From assembly GCA_963169675.1 (NCBI GenBank), contig CAUJFJ010000110.1:1-32679 (forward strand): a stretch of DNA of 32,679 nt, written 5' to 3'. The first letter of the stretch is position 1. Each line of letters begins with the position of its first letter. Both the position numbers and the translations under genes were made by a program. The notes below the pieces were generated by a model. The model saw only the letters and a program-made list of their open reading frames with translations. It was not told the DNA's origin and ran no database searches. The stretch comes from Bacteroidota bacterium (GTDB lineage: Bacteria; Bacteroidota; Bacteroidia; AKYH767-A; OLB10). Of the stretch, positions 1 to 8,322 are shown one piece after another.

Positions 1-86
1 TCAGAATAACTTTGCTACTTACACACTTCGTGAAATGGTACCATAATTTATCATCCAAACGAAATTTCATTCTGCCCAGAAAATTC

Positions 87-128
87 TTAATCCTTAATAC
101 TTAATCCTTAATCCTTAATCCTTAATCC
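87..128. repeat. Heptanucleotide tandem array (ttaatcc)x6
   Basis: Six head-to-tail 7-nt units fill 87-128. Five read ttaatcc and the second reads ttaatac. The array joins the first 53-nt direct-repeat copy to the 112-nt repeat that begins at 129. Its length is a candidate for strain-to-strain variation by slippage. No gene is visible here. Confidence 0.9.
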
Positions 129-240
129 TATTGAATAGTGAGGAGCATGAAGTGAGAATTGAATAATGACATTTGCATAGAATTATAAATTGCTTCTGTG
201 CAGAATTCAATCTATCATTTATCATCTATAATTTATCATC
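129..240 (+). repeat. 112-nt dispersed intergenic repeat, left copy
   Basis: This 112-nt stretch aligns without gaps to the reverse complement of 30759-30870, with 87 of 112 matches by hand count. The most conserved part is the end (about 210-240), made of tatcattt/tatcatc words. A small dyad, ttctgtgcagaa at 194-205, has a counterpart in the other copy (ttcttcgcagaa). It is non-coding as far as I can see, and I know no named family for it. Confidence 0.85.
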
Positions 241-279
241 CAAACGAAATTTTATTCTGCGCACAAAATTCTTAGTCCT

Positions 280-1182
280 CTAATAAAGCACCACTTGAAA
301 TTGCACAATCTGCTCTTTCACCGGATCATTAAACTTCCGGTTATTGATATAGTTCCTCTTATCCACTAAAAACTGCACCCTATTTATCCCACCAAAATAA
401 AAATGCTGAAACATACCGGAACCAATGGTGAATGCACTAACAAAATGACTGATATAAATATGATATCCAATAAATCCTAAGGATGCTGCCTGAAGCGTTA
501 AATTCATAATGCCTTCTCCTGTATATCCCGCATAAATATGGCCACTTCCAGGTAAAAATGTAGCCCACTTAATTGCTTTGTCTTTATCCTTGAGCTTGGG
601 ATAATTCAATTCATTATAAGTTGTATTTACAATAAGTAATAAGGAATCTTTTATCGCAGCGGGTGCATCCGACCACACCACCATTTTTTGAGCAATTGTT
701 TTTGCTTCATTCCATTTCCGTTGTTCATTTAAAACCAATACATGCAGAAAAAGTGTTTCCCTGTAAAGCATGCTATCCTTAGCAAAAAAGGACATCTGTA
801 ACAATTCCGAATGTGCCTGATTAAAATCGCGGTCGAGGTAAGAAACCAATGCAGCCTGAAAACGCGAAACCACCATTAGTGAATCACTAATTTCGCTATA
901 TGGAACTCGTGCAATAGTTCTAAATGCACCTACATAATCACCGGTTTGTTTTAAGCATTCCGCTTTGCCAAGTAAAGCATGTGTTCGTTCCACTGCATTA
1001 CCACCAGAGTAAATCCGGCGCTCATATTCCAATGCAGCATCCTGCCACTCCCCTTTTGCAAAAAGAGAATCGGCATTTCGGCTGAACTGTGCACTCGTTT
1101 GTCCCGGATTAACGAAAAATCCGGCGCAAAGGAATATGCAAATCCACCATGATGTTGTTATCGATGCGTTGGTAAAATTCAT
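280..1182 (-). CDS. Exported helical-repeat protein with C-terminal PGxGxxYxG membrane module
   Basis: This 300-residue protein has an N-terminal signal sequence (hydrophobic stretch about 11-24, likely cleavage after TSAQ near 32). A helical region (about 35-195) follows, with spacing suggesting tetratricopeptide-like repeats such as GEWQDAALEYERRI. The C-terminal module starts at the PGSGHIYAGYTGEG motif (211-224) and contains hydrophobic segments, resembling TM2/DUF5683-type membrane modules. The next upstream gene has the same architecture, so the two are probably paralogues. It is the last gene of a four-gene overlapping operon, and its first 74 nt overlap the preceding gene in another frame. 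The signal peptide requires this start. An envelope role is inferred from context only; the reaction or partner is unknown. Confidence 0.75.
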   Translation of the reverse strand: MNFTNASITTSWWICIFLCAGFFVNPGQTSAQFSRNADSLFAKGEWQDAALEYERRIYSGGNAVERTHALLGKAECLKQTGDYVGAFRTIARVPYSEISDSLMVVSRFQAALVSYLDRDFNQAHSELLQMSFFAKDSMLYRETLFLHVLVLNEQRKWNEAKTIAQKMVVWSDAPAAIKDSLLLIVNTTYNELNYPKLKDKDKAIKWATFLPGSGHIYAGYTGEGIMNLTLQAASLGFIGYHIYISHFVSAFTIGSGMFQHFYFGGINRVQFLVDKRNYINNRKFNDPVKEQIVQFQVVLY

Positions 1183-2020
1183 TTCTGTTTACATGAACTG
1201 AAAGGGCACTGCCCCAAATATTTCCTACATAGAATAAAGAGAATAAGGTCCCGAATATGATAAACCCGGCACTTTCCGGCCCCGACCGGAAATAATACTC
1301 AGCTGTGGCACCTCCCAGAGCTGCAATTTCGAGAAATGCAGCCAGTCCCTGACCTAACTTTCCTGAATATACCTTCCCCGCTCCAGGAATTATTGCCGAA
1401 AGAACTCCTGCAACAACTGCTGAACGTTTCGGATAATTGCGAATGGTATCGGCATATAACTTCAGACTCTTTTGCTCTTCAACGATAGCATAAAAACTAT
1501 AATCAAACGAGTTAGCCAAACTATCGAATGTCGGTAAATCTTTTTCAAGCAAAGCGAGTGCTGCAAGATTTAAATTGGTGAGCGATTGATATTCTTTGTT
1601 TTGATAGGCCAATAACCGGCTGCGACATTCTTCATACTGCTTTGCATAAATTCTGTTCAACACGCCATAAAAAAATGAAGGATCATAAAATCCGGATGAT
1701 GCCGAAATGCGATCAAAATAAAATATGGCACTGTCACTGTTCCGTATCTGGTGCAAATTCCACGCTGTAAAAAAATTAACAGTATCGGTGCGACCTGCAC
1801 TGAAAGCTGTTCCGGTCATGGTCAATCGCTTCAATGCAAGCAAAGCATCCCGGTTTTCACCTCTGTTATTTAAGTAAGTAATAAAATTCAACTCCTGTTG
1901 AATGGAATCTACCGGTAAAATAGTTTCAATAGTATCAACAGATGTTATTGGTGCTATGGAATCCTGCTGAGCAGAAAGCAACAAGGGGAAAAACAAAAAA
2001 TATAGCAGCAGCAACCTCAC
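1109..2020 (-). CDS. Exported helical-repeat protein with PGAGKVYSG membrane module (paralogue of downstream gene)
   Basis: This 303-residue protein starts with GTG, and its start overlaps the stop of the upstream yidD-like gene by four bases (2017-2020, GTGA), a typical translational coupling arrangement. Residues 1-17 form a signal peptide ending SAQ. A helical, probably TPR-like region covers about 45-190. The PGAGKVYSGKLGQG motif at 212-225 opens a hydrophobic C-terminal module like that of the next gene. The shared pattern is PG[SA]Gx[IV]Y[AS]GxxG[EQ]G. TM2/DUF5683-like membership is likely for the C-terminal half but not certain. Its function is unknown; its neighbours point to envelope assembly or lipoprotein handling. 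Confidence 0.75.
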   Translation of the reverse strand: MRLLLLYFLFFPLLLSAQQDSIAPITSVDTIETILPVDSIQQELNFITYLNNRGENRDALLALKRLTMTGTAFSAGRTDTVNFFTAWNLHQIRNSDSAIFYFDRISASSGFYDPSFFYGVLNRIYAKQYEECRSRLLAYQNKEYQSLTNLNLAALALLEKDLPTFDSLANSFDYSFYAIVEEQKSLKLYADTIRNYPKRSAVVAGVLSAIIPGAGKVYSGKLGQGLAAFLEIAALGGATAEYYFRSGPESAGFIIFGTLFSLFYVGNIWGSALSVHVNRNEFYQRIDNNIMVDLHIPLRRIFR

Positions 2021-2484
2021 CGATGAATATGATATTTGGAAGGTGTGTCAAACATTCTGAAATTCACATCGTAATCGCCGGGACGGGCATCAATCATGGC
2101 CACACGATTGCATTTCATAATTCTGTCAGCCGACAATGCCACGCCTTTTAATAAACCGAAGCGGGAAATAGATTGCTTACTGAAATTGGAACAACTCAAC
2201 TGGAAACGGCATTCAGCAGAAATTTGCGGACTTAATGCTGCCTGATAAAAATACATCATGGAACCGAAAAATAAAGTCACGGGATTGTACTTAACTAACG
2301 GACTTTTACTTTTGGAAGTAAGAAAATGTATCTCCCTTTTTTTGTATTGCGCTTCTTCAAATTTTTGCGCTCCTATTAATCCCAGATCACCGGAACTCAA
2401 TTGCGCCTGCAGAGTTTCAGAAATGAATAAGAAACCAAGTATTCCAATAAACAAAATAAATTTACTGTTGTAAGCTTCGCGCAT
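2017..2484 (-). CDS. yidD: YidD-like protein (membrane insertion efficiency factor domain) with N-terminal signal sequence
   Basis: Residues about 70-130 carry the YidD signature: an FYQAALSP segment (79-86), CRFQLSCS with Cys92 and Cys98, and Cys125 in the IMKCNR position equivalent to the LLRCHP motif of the family. Classical YidD is a small (about 85-residue) cytoplasmic peripheral protein that helps YidC/Sec insertion. This one is 155 residues, with a hydrophobic N-terminal segment (9-22) ending AQA-like near residue 28 and a 40-residue linker. The domain may therefore face the periplasm. The usual GGYDPVP tail is replaced by a PGDYDVNF stretch. It overlaps its upstream neighbour by 23 nt and its downstream neighbour by 4 nt. 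Domain identity is confident; cellular location is inference. Confidence 0.8.
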   Translation of the reverse strand: MREAYNSKFILFIGILGFLFISETLQAQLSSGDLGLIGAQKFEEAQYKKREIHFLTSKSKSPLVKYNPVTLFFGSMMYFYQAALSPQISAECRFQLSCSNFSKQSISRFGLLKGVALSADRIMKCNRVAMIDARPGDYDVNFRMFDTPSKYHIHR

Positions 2485-3193
2485 TGGAAGGGATTTTAAA
2501 ATTCAACTGAGAATCTTCAACAGCTTCATTGGTTTTAATATTGGAGTAACCTTTTTTCTCAATAGTGGAATCAATTGGTGAAGTAAACCGAAATTCAGTA
2601 ACGGATTGCGGAAAACTGAGATCTTTTACTTTGGTATAATTACTGTAATAAACTTTAAGCAAAGGTTCATTTTTAGAATCAAAATATGCCATGTAAACCG
2701 GCAGGTAATTTTCGTGTACCAACTCTGCTTTGCCCATAGTGCCAACGAGCACCGAAGGTGGCAACCAGGTTGTTATAACCATTCCATTTTCAAAACGGGT
2801 ATCGCTAATACTGAATCCGGCTGATTTTAATCCCATATCGCCGGCATGACCATTTAAGATAAAATACATAAAACTCGATTGCGATGATATGCCACTGTTT
2901 GGTTTAATCAGGATGGTATTTGCTTTCGGATCGTAGATTTTTAATTCACCCTTTGAATTAATCATCATGTAACTCAAAAAAGGTTTCAGTGTTTTGGTGG
3001 TCATGTGTCCACCATCTTCTGATGTATAATACACCATGGCTTCCGTGGTCACCGACTGCCCTTTTTTCAACGATTTGGAAACAACTTGCATACTCATTCG
3101 CTCAATTTGCTGCTGTGGCAGGAAACTGGTGAGCGATATACTGAAAATTAACAGTATTGAAAGTAAAAGTGGTTTAGGCATCTGATATTTCAT
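2462..3193 (-). CDS. LolA-like outer-membrane lipoprotein carrier protein
   Basis: This 243-residue secreted protein has a hydrophobic signal segment at about 8-24. Its middle and C-terminal strands fit the LolA/LolB-like half-barrel: KIYDPKANTILIKP (about 84-97), then a KVYYSNYTKVKDLSFPQSV stretch, and a closing FKIPSNAR typical of the last strand of this fold. LolA family members shuttle lipoproteins across the periplasm. It is the first gene of the operon, followed by yidD-like (overlap 23 nt) and two paralogous membrane-module proteins. The ATG at 3193 is used, though the Met at codon 5 would also serve. The fold assignment is by pattern only and moderately sure; it could be another LolA-fold periplasmic protein. 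Confidence 0.65.
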   Translation of the reverse strand: MKYQMPKPLLLSILLIFSISLTSFLPQQQIERMSMQVVSKSLKKGQSVTTEAMVYYTSEDGGHMTTKTLKPFLSYMMINSKGELKIYDPKANTILIKPNSGISSQSSFMYFILNGHAGDMGLKSAGFSISDTRFENGMVITTWLPPSVLVGTMGKAELVHENYLPVYMAYFDSKNEPLLKVYYSNYTKVKDLSFPQSVTEFRFTSPIDSTIEKKGYSNIKTNEAVEDSQLNFKIPSNARSLQQ

Positions 3194-3381
3194 ATCTAAA
3201 GTGAGAGAGGCGACAAATTTACAAAATTGATGCCTAAAATGTCATCCGTTACTGTTATTAAACACAATTCCAGCCTTCATTTATTTAAATAACAGGGTAA
3301 TGTTGATAAATGAATCTGATGTTTCTCCTTTATTGGCTCAGAACAGACTTATTTTGCACTATGAAACACATTTTTAAAAAC

Positions 3382-3936
3382 ATGAAAAAATTAGTTCTTA
3401 TTGCTTTTACCCTTTTCACCGGATTCCTTCAATCATATGGTCAGGATGGCACCTTTTCGAAAGGTACCAGTAATATTGGTGTGGGCTTCGGACTCGGAGG
3501 TGCTTATGGACTGAATTCCTTTTCAACTACCACACCTGCCTTCGGAGCGCATTTCGACCATGGCATTGTGGATCTCGATGGTGGTGGTACCATTGGCGTT
3601 GGTGGCTATGTGGGTTACAAAGGATTCGTATATAAAATTGATAAGTACCGCCAAAAATGGAATTACTTCATGGTTGGTGCCCGCGGAACTTTTCACTACG
3701 ATGTATTTGAAGTAGAAGAGCTCGATACTTATGCCGGAATCATGCTGGCCTATTATGTGCTGAACTATTCTGATGATATTCCGAATAATGTTCTCGTCAA
3801 TACCAATTATTCCAGTTCAGCTTATGCTTCCGTATTCGCAGGAGCCAAATATTACTTCACACCTGAAGTTGCCGCCTTCGGTGAAGTTGGATATGGTGTA
3901 TCTTGGCTGACTCTGGGTGCTGCATTTAAATTCTGA
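3382..3936 (+). CDS. Small outer-membrane beta-barrel protein
   Basis: From the ATG at 3382 the product is about 184 residues, with a clean signal peptide MKKLVLIAFTLFTGFLQSYGQ. The open frame extends upstream to ATGs at 3361 and 3310, but those add residues before the signal peptide. The rest is strand-rich and glycine-rich with alternating aromatic residues, ends in AAFKF (terminal Phe), and fits an 8-strand outer-membrane barrel. The function cannot be named. It stands alone and converges on korB, from which it is separated by a perfect palindromic terminator at 3976-4003. Confidence 0.75.
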   Translation: MKKLVLIAFTLFTGFLQSYGQDGTFSKGTSNIGVGFGLGGAYGLNSFSTTTPAFGAHFDHGIVDLDGGGTIGVGGYVGYKGFVYKIDKYRQKWNYFMVGARGTFHYDVFEVEELDTYAGIMLAYYVLNYSDDIPNNVLVNTNYSSSAYASVFAGAKYYFTPEVAAFGEVGYGVSWLTLGAAFKF

Positions 3937-3975
3937 TATTCTCAACCGACCCCTTTTCCCCTTCTATAACCAATG

Positions 3976-4003
3976 AAAAAGCCCCGCAATTGCGGGGCTT
4001 TTT
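3976..4003. terminator. Perfectly palindromic bidirectional terminator
   Basis: A 28-nt perfect palindrome has a GC-rich core (gccccgcaattgcggggc, 3981-3998) flanked by five A on the left and five T on the right. It lies between the convergent barrel gene (+) and korB (-). It would terminate transcription from both sides. Confidence 0.92.
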
Positions 4004-4023
4004 ATGTTGATAATGATCAGGGA

Positions 4024-5067
4024 TTAATGAATCTCCCAAACATCACGACCTTTTAATAATTTATCGAGATCGCCCTCACCTTTTTGTGCCAGTGCAGCAG
4101 CAATCTGAGCATTCAATCCATCTTCATAACAAGCACGTTGCTCGGTATAAAATACGCCAAACGGACGTGGGAAATGATCTCCACCTTTTTTAGGATTATC
4201 GAAGAATCGACTCAGAATTCCTGCTTTCACGCGATCTGTTTCATCGTGAATCCATAAATCATTTGCAGAATGGCCTTCCGCAAGATTTACAATGACAGGT
4301 TTGAAACCATCCAGCTTGACCCCTTTATCACTGTTCGCACCAAAAACCAATGGTTTTCCATTCTCTACAAACAACGTCTCCAGTTTCTTCGTTTCCTTAT
4401 CGGTGAAGATTTCGAATGCACCATCATTGAAAACGTTACAGTTCTGATAAATTTCAACGAACGATGTACCCTGATGCGCATGTGCACGACGAAGAATATC
4501 TTTCAAATGAACCGGATCACGATCCATCGAACGTGCAATAAAAGTTCCATCTGCACCTAAAGCCAAAGCTGCAGGATTGAAGGGATGATCAATAGAACCG
4601 AATGGAGTTGATTTGGTAACTTTCCCAGCTTCAGAAGTTGGAGAATATTGCCCTTTGGTTAATCCGTAAATCTCGTTGTTAAACAATAACAGATTCACAT
4701 TAAAATTTCGACGCAATAAATGAATGAAGTGATTTCCACCAATTGACAATGAATCACCATCACCCGAAACCATCCATACACTAAGTTCAGGACGGGTTGC
4801 TTTTAATCCACTGGCAAATGCTGCTGCACGTCCGTGAATACTGTGCATACCGTAGGTCTCCATATAATATGGAAAACGTGAAGAACATCCAATTCCGGAA
4901 ATGAATACAATATTTTCGCGTGGAATTCCTAATTCAGGAATTACAGTTTGTGCCTGTTTTAATATAGAATAATCACCGCAGCCGGGGCACCATCTCACAT
5001 CCTGATCGGTTACCAGATCTTTCGCAGTAAATGATGGTTGTGCGGGAGTTGTTGTTACTTCTGACAT
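4024..5067 (-). CDS. korB: 2-oxoglutarate (2-oxoacid):ferredoxin oxidoreductase, beta subunit
   Basis: This 347-residue protein is the thiamine-diphosphate subunit that, with KorA, oxidatively decarboxylates a 2-oxoacid to its acyl-CoA and reduces ferredoxin. Visible motifs are CPGCGD (Cys27, Cys30), Cys61 in SGIGCSS and Cys210 in QNCNVF, the four likely [4Fe-4S] ligands. The TPP/Mg motif GDGDSLSIGGNH is at 102-113. Its length is normal. It lies 30 nt downstream of korA in one operon. No ferredoxin gene is adjacent. 2-oxoglutarate is the usual substrate of this Bacteroidota pair; pyruvate or a branched 2-oxoacid cannot be excluded from sequence alone. Confidence 0.95.
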   Translation of the reverse strand: MSEVTTTPAQPSFTAKDLVTDQDVRWCPGCGDYSILKQAQTVIPELGIPRENIVFISGIGCSSRFPYYMETYGMHSIHGRAAAFASGLKATRPELSVWMVSGDGDSLSIGGNHFIHLLRRNFNVNLLLFNNEIYGLTKGQYSPTSEAGKVTKSTPFGSIDHPFNPAALALGADGTFIARSMDRDPVHLKDILRRAHAHQGTSFVEIYQNCNVFNDGAFEIFTDKETKKLETLFVENGKPLVFGANSDKGVKLDGFKPVIVNLAEGHSANDLWIHDETDRVKAGILSRFFDNPKKGGDHFPRPFGVFYTEQRACYEDGLNAQIAAALAQKGEGDLDKLLKGRDVWEIH

Positions 5068-5097
5068 TTTATACAGATTTTTTTTGTTTCGAATTAA

Positions 5098-6942
5098 TTA
5101 TTTACCCAGGATACTTTCGATTTTCTCTCTGATTTCACCGGCATTAAATGGTAATCCCTGAATTTTATTGTAGGCAATTGCAGGTATCATGAATTTATCA
5201 CGAATTACTTTTACCAGTTGTCCGTTATTCATTTCAGGAATAAGAACATGTTCAAAATTATACAATACCTCACCCAGATTTTTAGGGAATGGTTTCAGAT
5301 AGCGAACATGAGCATGTGAAACATCATAACCTTTTGCTCTTGCTTCAAGAACGGCAGTTTTGATAGCTCCGTAAGTTGATCCCCATCCTAAAATTAACAA
5401 CTTTCCTTTTTCAGTTCCGGTGTCAATAGTCTGCAATGGAATATGATTGGCAATGCCTTCAACTTTATTCTCACGCATGTGAACCATGAATTCATGATTC
5501 TCAGAATCGTAAGAGATATTACCGGTTTCATGTTGCTTTTCAATTCCTCCGATACGATGCTCTAATCCTTTCGTTCCAGGAATTGCCCATGGACGGGATA
5601 ATTTTTCATCTCTCTTGTACGGAAGATATTTTTCGCCGTTTTTCTCAGTTGCGAATTTTACATTGATCTCTTTCAGATCTGCACTCTGTGGGAATCTCCA
5701 TGGCTCTGCACCATTGGCGATATATCCGTCGGAGAGGAATAACACCGGAGTCATAAACTCAATTGCCAAACGTGTTGCTTCGAATACCGTTTCAAAACAA
5801 TCTGCTGGAGAAGAGGCAGCAATTACCGGCATAGGTGCTTCACCATTTCTTCCGTATAATGCCTGCATTAAATCCGATTGCTCCGTTTTAGTTGGTAATC
5901 CTGTAGATGGACCACCTCGCTGAACATTGATAATTACTACCGGAAGTTCCAGCATCACTGCCAGTCCCATAGCTTCGCCTTTCAATGCAATTCCCGGTCC
6001 CGATGAAGCAGTAACGCCTAAAGCACCCCCGAATGAAGCCCCAATTACCGAAGCAATAGCTGCGATTTCATCTTCAGCCTGAAAAGTTCGAACTCCAAAG
6101 TTTTTATATTTTGCCAACTCATGCAGAATGTCGGATGCAGGTGTAATAGGATAAGTTCCGAAAAATAATTGCAATCCCGATTTTTTCGCAGCAGCAATTA
6201 ATCCCAAAGCAGTAGCCTGATTTCCCATCATGTTACGGTAAACACCTGGAATCATCTTCGCTGGATTTACCACGTAACGGGTCATAATCGTTTCCGTAGT
6301 ATCACCGTAGCTAAATCCGGCTTTCAAAATTTTAATATTTGCATTCAGGATATCCGGTTTCTTTGAAAATTTCTCTTCCAGAAAACGAATTGAGTTGTCG
6401 AGTGAACGGTTGTACATCCAATACAAAAAGCCAAGTACAAACATGTTCTTGGAACGATCAATTTCTTTTACTCCCAATCCCGAATCAGTTAAAGCCGCAC
6501 GGGTCATTTTGGTGACATCAATTTTTATAACCCGGAATTTATCCAGTGAACCATTTTCTAATGGATGATCTGTTTCGGCAATATTTGCCAAACGTAAATT
6601 CTTGGAATCAAAACCTTCCGTATTGGCTATAATTGTTCCACCTGGCTTCAACTGACGTAAGTTGGCTTTCAATGCCGCAGCATTCATTACCACTAAAACA
6701 TCACACTTGTCGCCGGGCGAATAAATGTTCGTACTTCCAAAGTGCAACTGATAACCCGATACACCAGCCAGTGTTCCCTGAGGAGCCCTGATTTCAGCCG
6801 GGAAATCAGGAAACGTACTGATATCGTTACCAAATAAAGCCGCAGTATTCGTGAACTGCGTACCTGTCAATTGCATTCCATCACCGGAATCTCCGGCAAA
6901 CTTGATGATAACCCTCTCCAGGGTATCTGTTGTATGCTCCAT
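5098..6942 (-). CDS. korA: 2-oxoglutarate (2-oxoacid):ferredoxin oxidoreductase, fused gamma-alpha subunit
   Basis: This 614-residue protein joins the gamma domain (about 8-200, with GDSGDGM at 17-23) to the alpha domain (about 235-614), as in the long OOR alpha-subunit family. YPITPAS at 264-270 is the conserved alpha-subunit motif contacting the 2-oxoacid, and QAEDEIAAI follows. It pairs with KorB in the cytoplasm to make acyl-CoA and reduced ferredoxin. It is the first gene of a two-gene operon, divergent from the Omp28-like gene across a 223-nt promoter region. The ATG at 6942 fits the family start. No anomaly is visible. Confidence 0.95.
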   Translation of the reverse strand: MEHTTDTLERVIIKFAGDSGDGMQLTGTQFTNTAALFGNDISTFPDFPAEIRAPQGTLAGVSGYQLHFGSTNIYSPGDKCDVLVVMNAAALKANLRQLKPGGTIIANTEGFDSKNLRLANIAETDHPLENGSLDKFRVIKIDVTKMTRAALTDSGLGVKEIDRSKNMFVLGFLYWMYNRSLDNSIRFLEEKFSKKPDILNANIKILKAGFSYGDTTETIMTRYVVNPAKMIPGVYRNMMGNQATALGLIAAAKKSGLQLFFGTYPITPASDILHELAKYKNFGVRTFQAEDEIAAIASVIGASFGGALGVTASSGPGIALKGEAMGLAVMLELPVVIINVQRGGPSTGLPTKTEQSDLMQALYGRNGEAPMPVIAASSPADCFETVFEATRLAIEFMTPVLFLSDGYIANGAEPWRFPQSADLKEINVKFATEKNGEKYLPYKRDEKLSRPWAIPGTKGLEHRIGGIEKQHETGNISYDSENHEFMVHMRENKVEGIANHIPLQTIDTGTEKGKLLILGWGSTYGAIKTAVLEARAKGYDVSHAHVRYLKPFPKNLGEVLYNFEHVLIPEMNNGQLVKVIRDKFMIPAIAYNKIQGLPFNAGEIREKIESILGK

Positions 6943-6989
6943 TATTTATGAAATTATGGTTGTTAATCGTCTAATAGTCGCTTAAAATG

Positions 6990-6997
6990 CAAAAATA
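6990..6997 (-). promoter_or_regulatory. Candidate -7 box of the korAB operon
   Basis: On the minus strand this reads TATTTTTG, an exact match to the Bacteroidota TAnnTTTG -7 consensus, 47 nt upstream of the korA ATG. I could not find a correctly spaced TTTG -33 element, so support rests on the -7 box and position. Confidence 0.55.
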
Positions 6998-7113
6998 CTG
7001 TGAAATACAATCCCCTCGGCACGATAGCTTAAATCAAATTGTAAACACCTGTTGGCAAGCACCATAAAAAAACGCAAATAACTGCTTTTCAGTCACTTAT
7101 TTTTTAATGATTC

Positions 7114-7144
7114 TTGTCATATTCCCATTTTTTTTCTAAATTTA
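7114..7144 (+). promoter_or_regulatory. Candidate promoter of the Omp28-like gene
   Basis: TTG at 7114-7116 and TAAATTTA at 7137-7144 (seven of eight consensus positions counting the two free ones) are separated by 20 nt. The box ends 21 nt before the chosen ATG at 7166. An in-frame GTG at 7160 is also downstream of the box but less likely as the start. Confidence 0.5.
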
Positions 7145-7165
7145 CTTCTTAAATCCATTGTGCCT

Positions 7166-8269
7166 ATGAAAAAGTTCTTTACTCCTACCCTAATTGCCCT
7201 GATTGCTGCCATGCCCGCATTGGCCCAAACACTGGTAACTACAGCTGTTCAGCCCCGAAATGCGGTGCTGGAAGAGTTTACCGGTGTAAATTGCGTGAAT
7301 TGTCCCGACGGACATTTCCGGGCCAATCAGTTGTATAACGCTTTTCCCGGCCGTGTTGTTCTGATTAATGTACATTCCGGATCATTTGCAAATCCCTCTG
7401 CGGGTCAACCCGATTTCCGCACTCCCTGGGGCAACCCGATTGATGCCTTTGCCGGTGTTGCAGCTTACCCAAGTGGAACCATGAACAGATTGGTTTGGTC
7501 CGGTGCTTACAATGCTCCCCCTTATTTCCCTCAAAATCCTCCAAATAATCTCGCAATCCGCCGTCCGGGTTGGTGGGATACCGCCTATCCGAATCAGGGT
7601 GCCGGAGCATATATTATTCTGAATGGCGGAAATTCACCAGTTAACATTGGAGCCGCTACCTCGTGGAATGCAACAACACGAGAATTATCGGTGACTGTTG
7701 AGCTTTATTATACCGCTTCCGAGAGCCTGGACAATAAACTGAACGTTGCCTTCACTGAAAGTGGTGTCATCGGTTATCAATCCGGTGGAGGTGCAAATTA
7801 TACGCACAACCACATTCTACGGAATTTACTCACCGGTCAGTGGGGCGAAACCATAACTACTGTTTCACAGGGAACGCTGGTTACCCGCACCTACGCTTAC
7901 ACGGTGCCTGCAAATTTTAATATCGATAATTGCGACATCAGTGTTTTTGTAACGCAAAGCGATAATAAAAATACGCACACTGGAATTTCAATTCCTGCAA
8001 AAAATGGAACAACAGGAGTTGCAGAAGCAAATGCCTCCGGCCGATTGGCTGTTTACCCAAACCCTGCCTCCGATGATTTGTATATTTCAGGAATTCCTGC
8101 AAATGCTTCTCAGGTAAAAATTGTGAATGTTATAGGTAAAACGGTACTTGAATTTGATAATTATGAGAATCAGATAAAAGCAGATATTTCTAAACTTCCT
8201 GCCGGTGTTTATTTTGTGAATGTTACAGCAGGATCAAAAAATATAGTTAAGAAATTTATCAAAGACTAA
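7166..8269 (+). CDS. Omp28-like secreted protein with T9SS type A sorting domain
   Basis: From the ATG at 7166 the product is 367 residues, with signal peptide MKKFFTPTLIALIAAMPALA. Residues about 34-50 (EEFTGVNCVNCPDGH) match the thioredoxin-like opening of the Omp28 family, with a CxxC pair at 43-46. A beta-sandwich region follows. The last 75 or so residues, from RLAVYPNPASDDLYI to a basic KKFIKD end, form a T9SS type A C-terminal sorting domain, so the protein is predicted to be exported across the outer membrane and anchored or released. The ligand and any redox activity are unknown. It is a single gene, followed by a hairpin at 8293-8322 that also faces trmB. Confidence 0.88.
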   Translation: MKKFFTPTLIALIAAMPALAQTLVTTAVQPRNAVLEEFTGVNCVNCPDGHFRANQLYNAFPGRVVLINVHSGSFANPSAGQPDFRTPWGNPIDAFAGVAAYPSGTMNRLVWSGAYNAPPYFPQNPPNNLAIRRPGWWDTAYPNQGAGAYIILNGGNSPVNIGAATSWNATTRELSVTVELYYTASESLDNKLNVAFTESGVIGYQSGGGANYTHNHILRNLLTGQWGETITTVSQGTLVTRTYAYTVPANFNIDNCDISVFVTQSDNKNTHTGISIPAKNGTTGVAEANASGRLAVYPNPASDDLYISGIPANASQVKIVNVIGKTVLEFDNYENQIKADISKLPAGVYFVNVTAGSKNIVKKFIKD

Positions 8270-8287
8270 AACGAATTTTAATAATAA

Positions 8288-8322
8288 AAAAGAACGTCAC
8301 AGCTAAAACTGTGGCGTTTTTT
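8288..8322. terminator. Bidirectional rho-independent terminator
   Basis: The stem aacgtcacag (8293-8302) pairs with ctgtggcgtt (8309-8318) around a six-base loop, with one G-T pair. It is flanked by A-rich sequence on the left and six T on the right. It separates the convergent Omp28-like gene and trmB, whose stop codon begins at the hairpin's T-run. Confidence 0.88.

Larger units (their letters stand above)
43..280. repeat. 53-nt imperfect direct repeat, copies 43-95 and 228-280
   Basis: Two copies align without gaps over 53 nt with 48 matches by hand count. Both begin ataatttatcatccaaacg and contain a short dyad (ttctgcccagaa at 70-81; the degraded ttctgcgcacaa at 255-266). The second copy runs to the first base of the stop triplet of the neighbouring minus-strand gene. 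They bracket the heptamer array and the longer 129-240 repeat. I do not recognise a named family. Confidence 0.85.

Noticed and set aside
5615-5923. 102-residue plus-strand frame within korA
   Set aside because: Antisense shadow of a strongly conserved coding region; no independent evidence.
8293-8318. Small RNA hairpin between the Omp28-like gene and trmB
   Set aside because: Position between convergent genes and the T-run fit a terminator fully; nothing points to a separate RNA gene.
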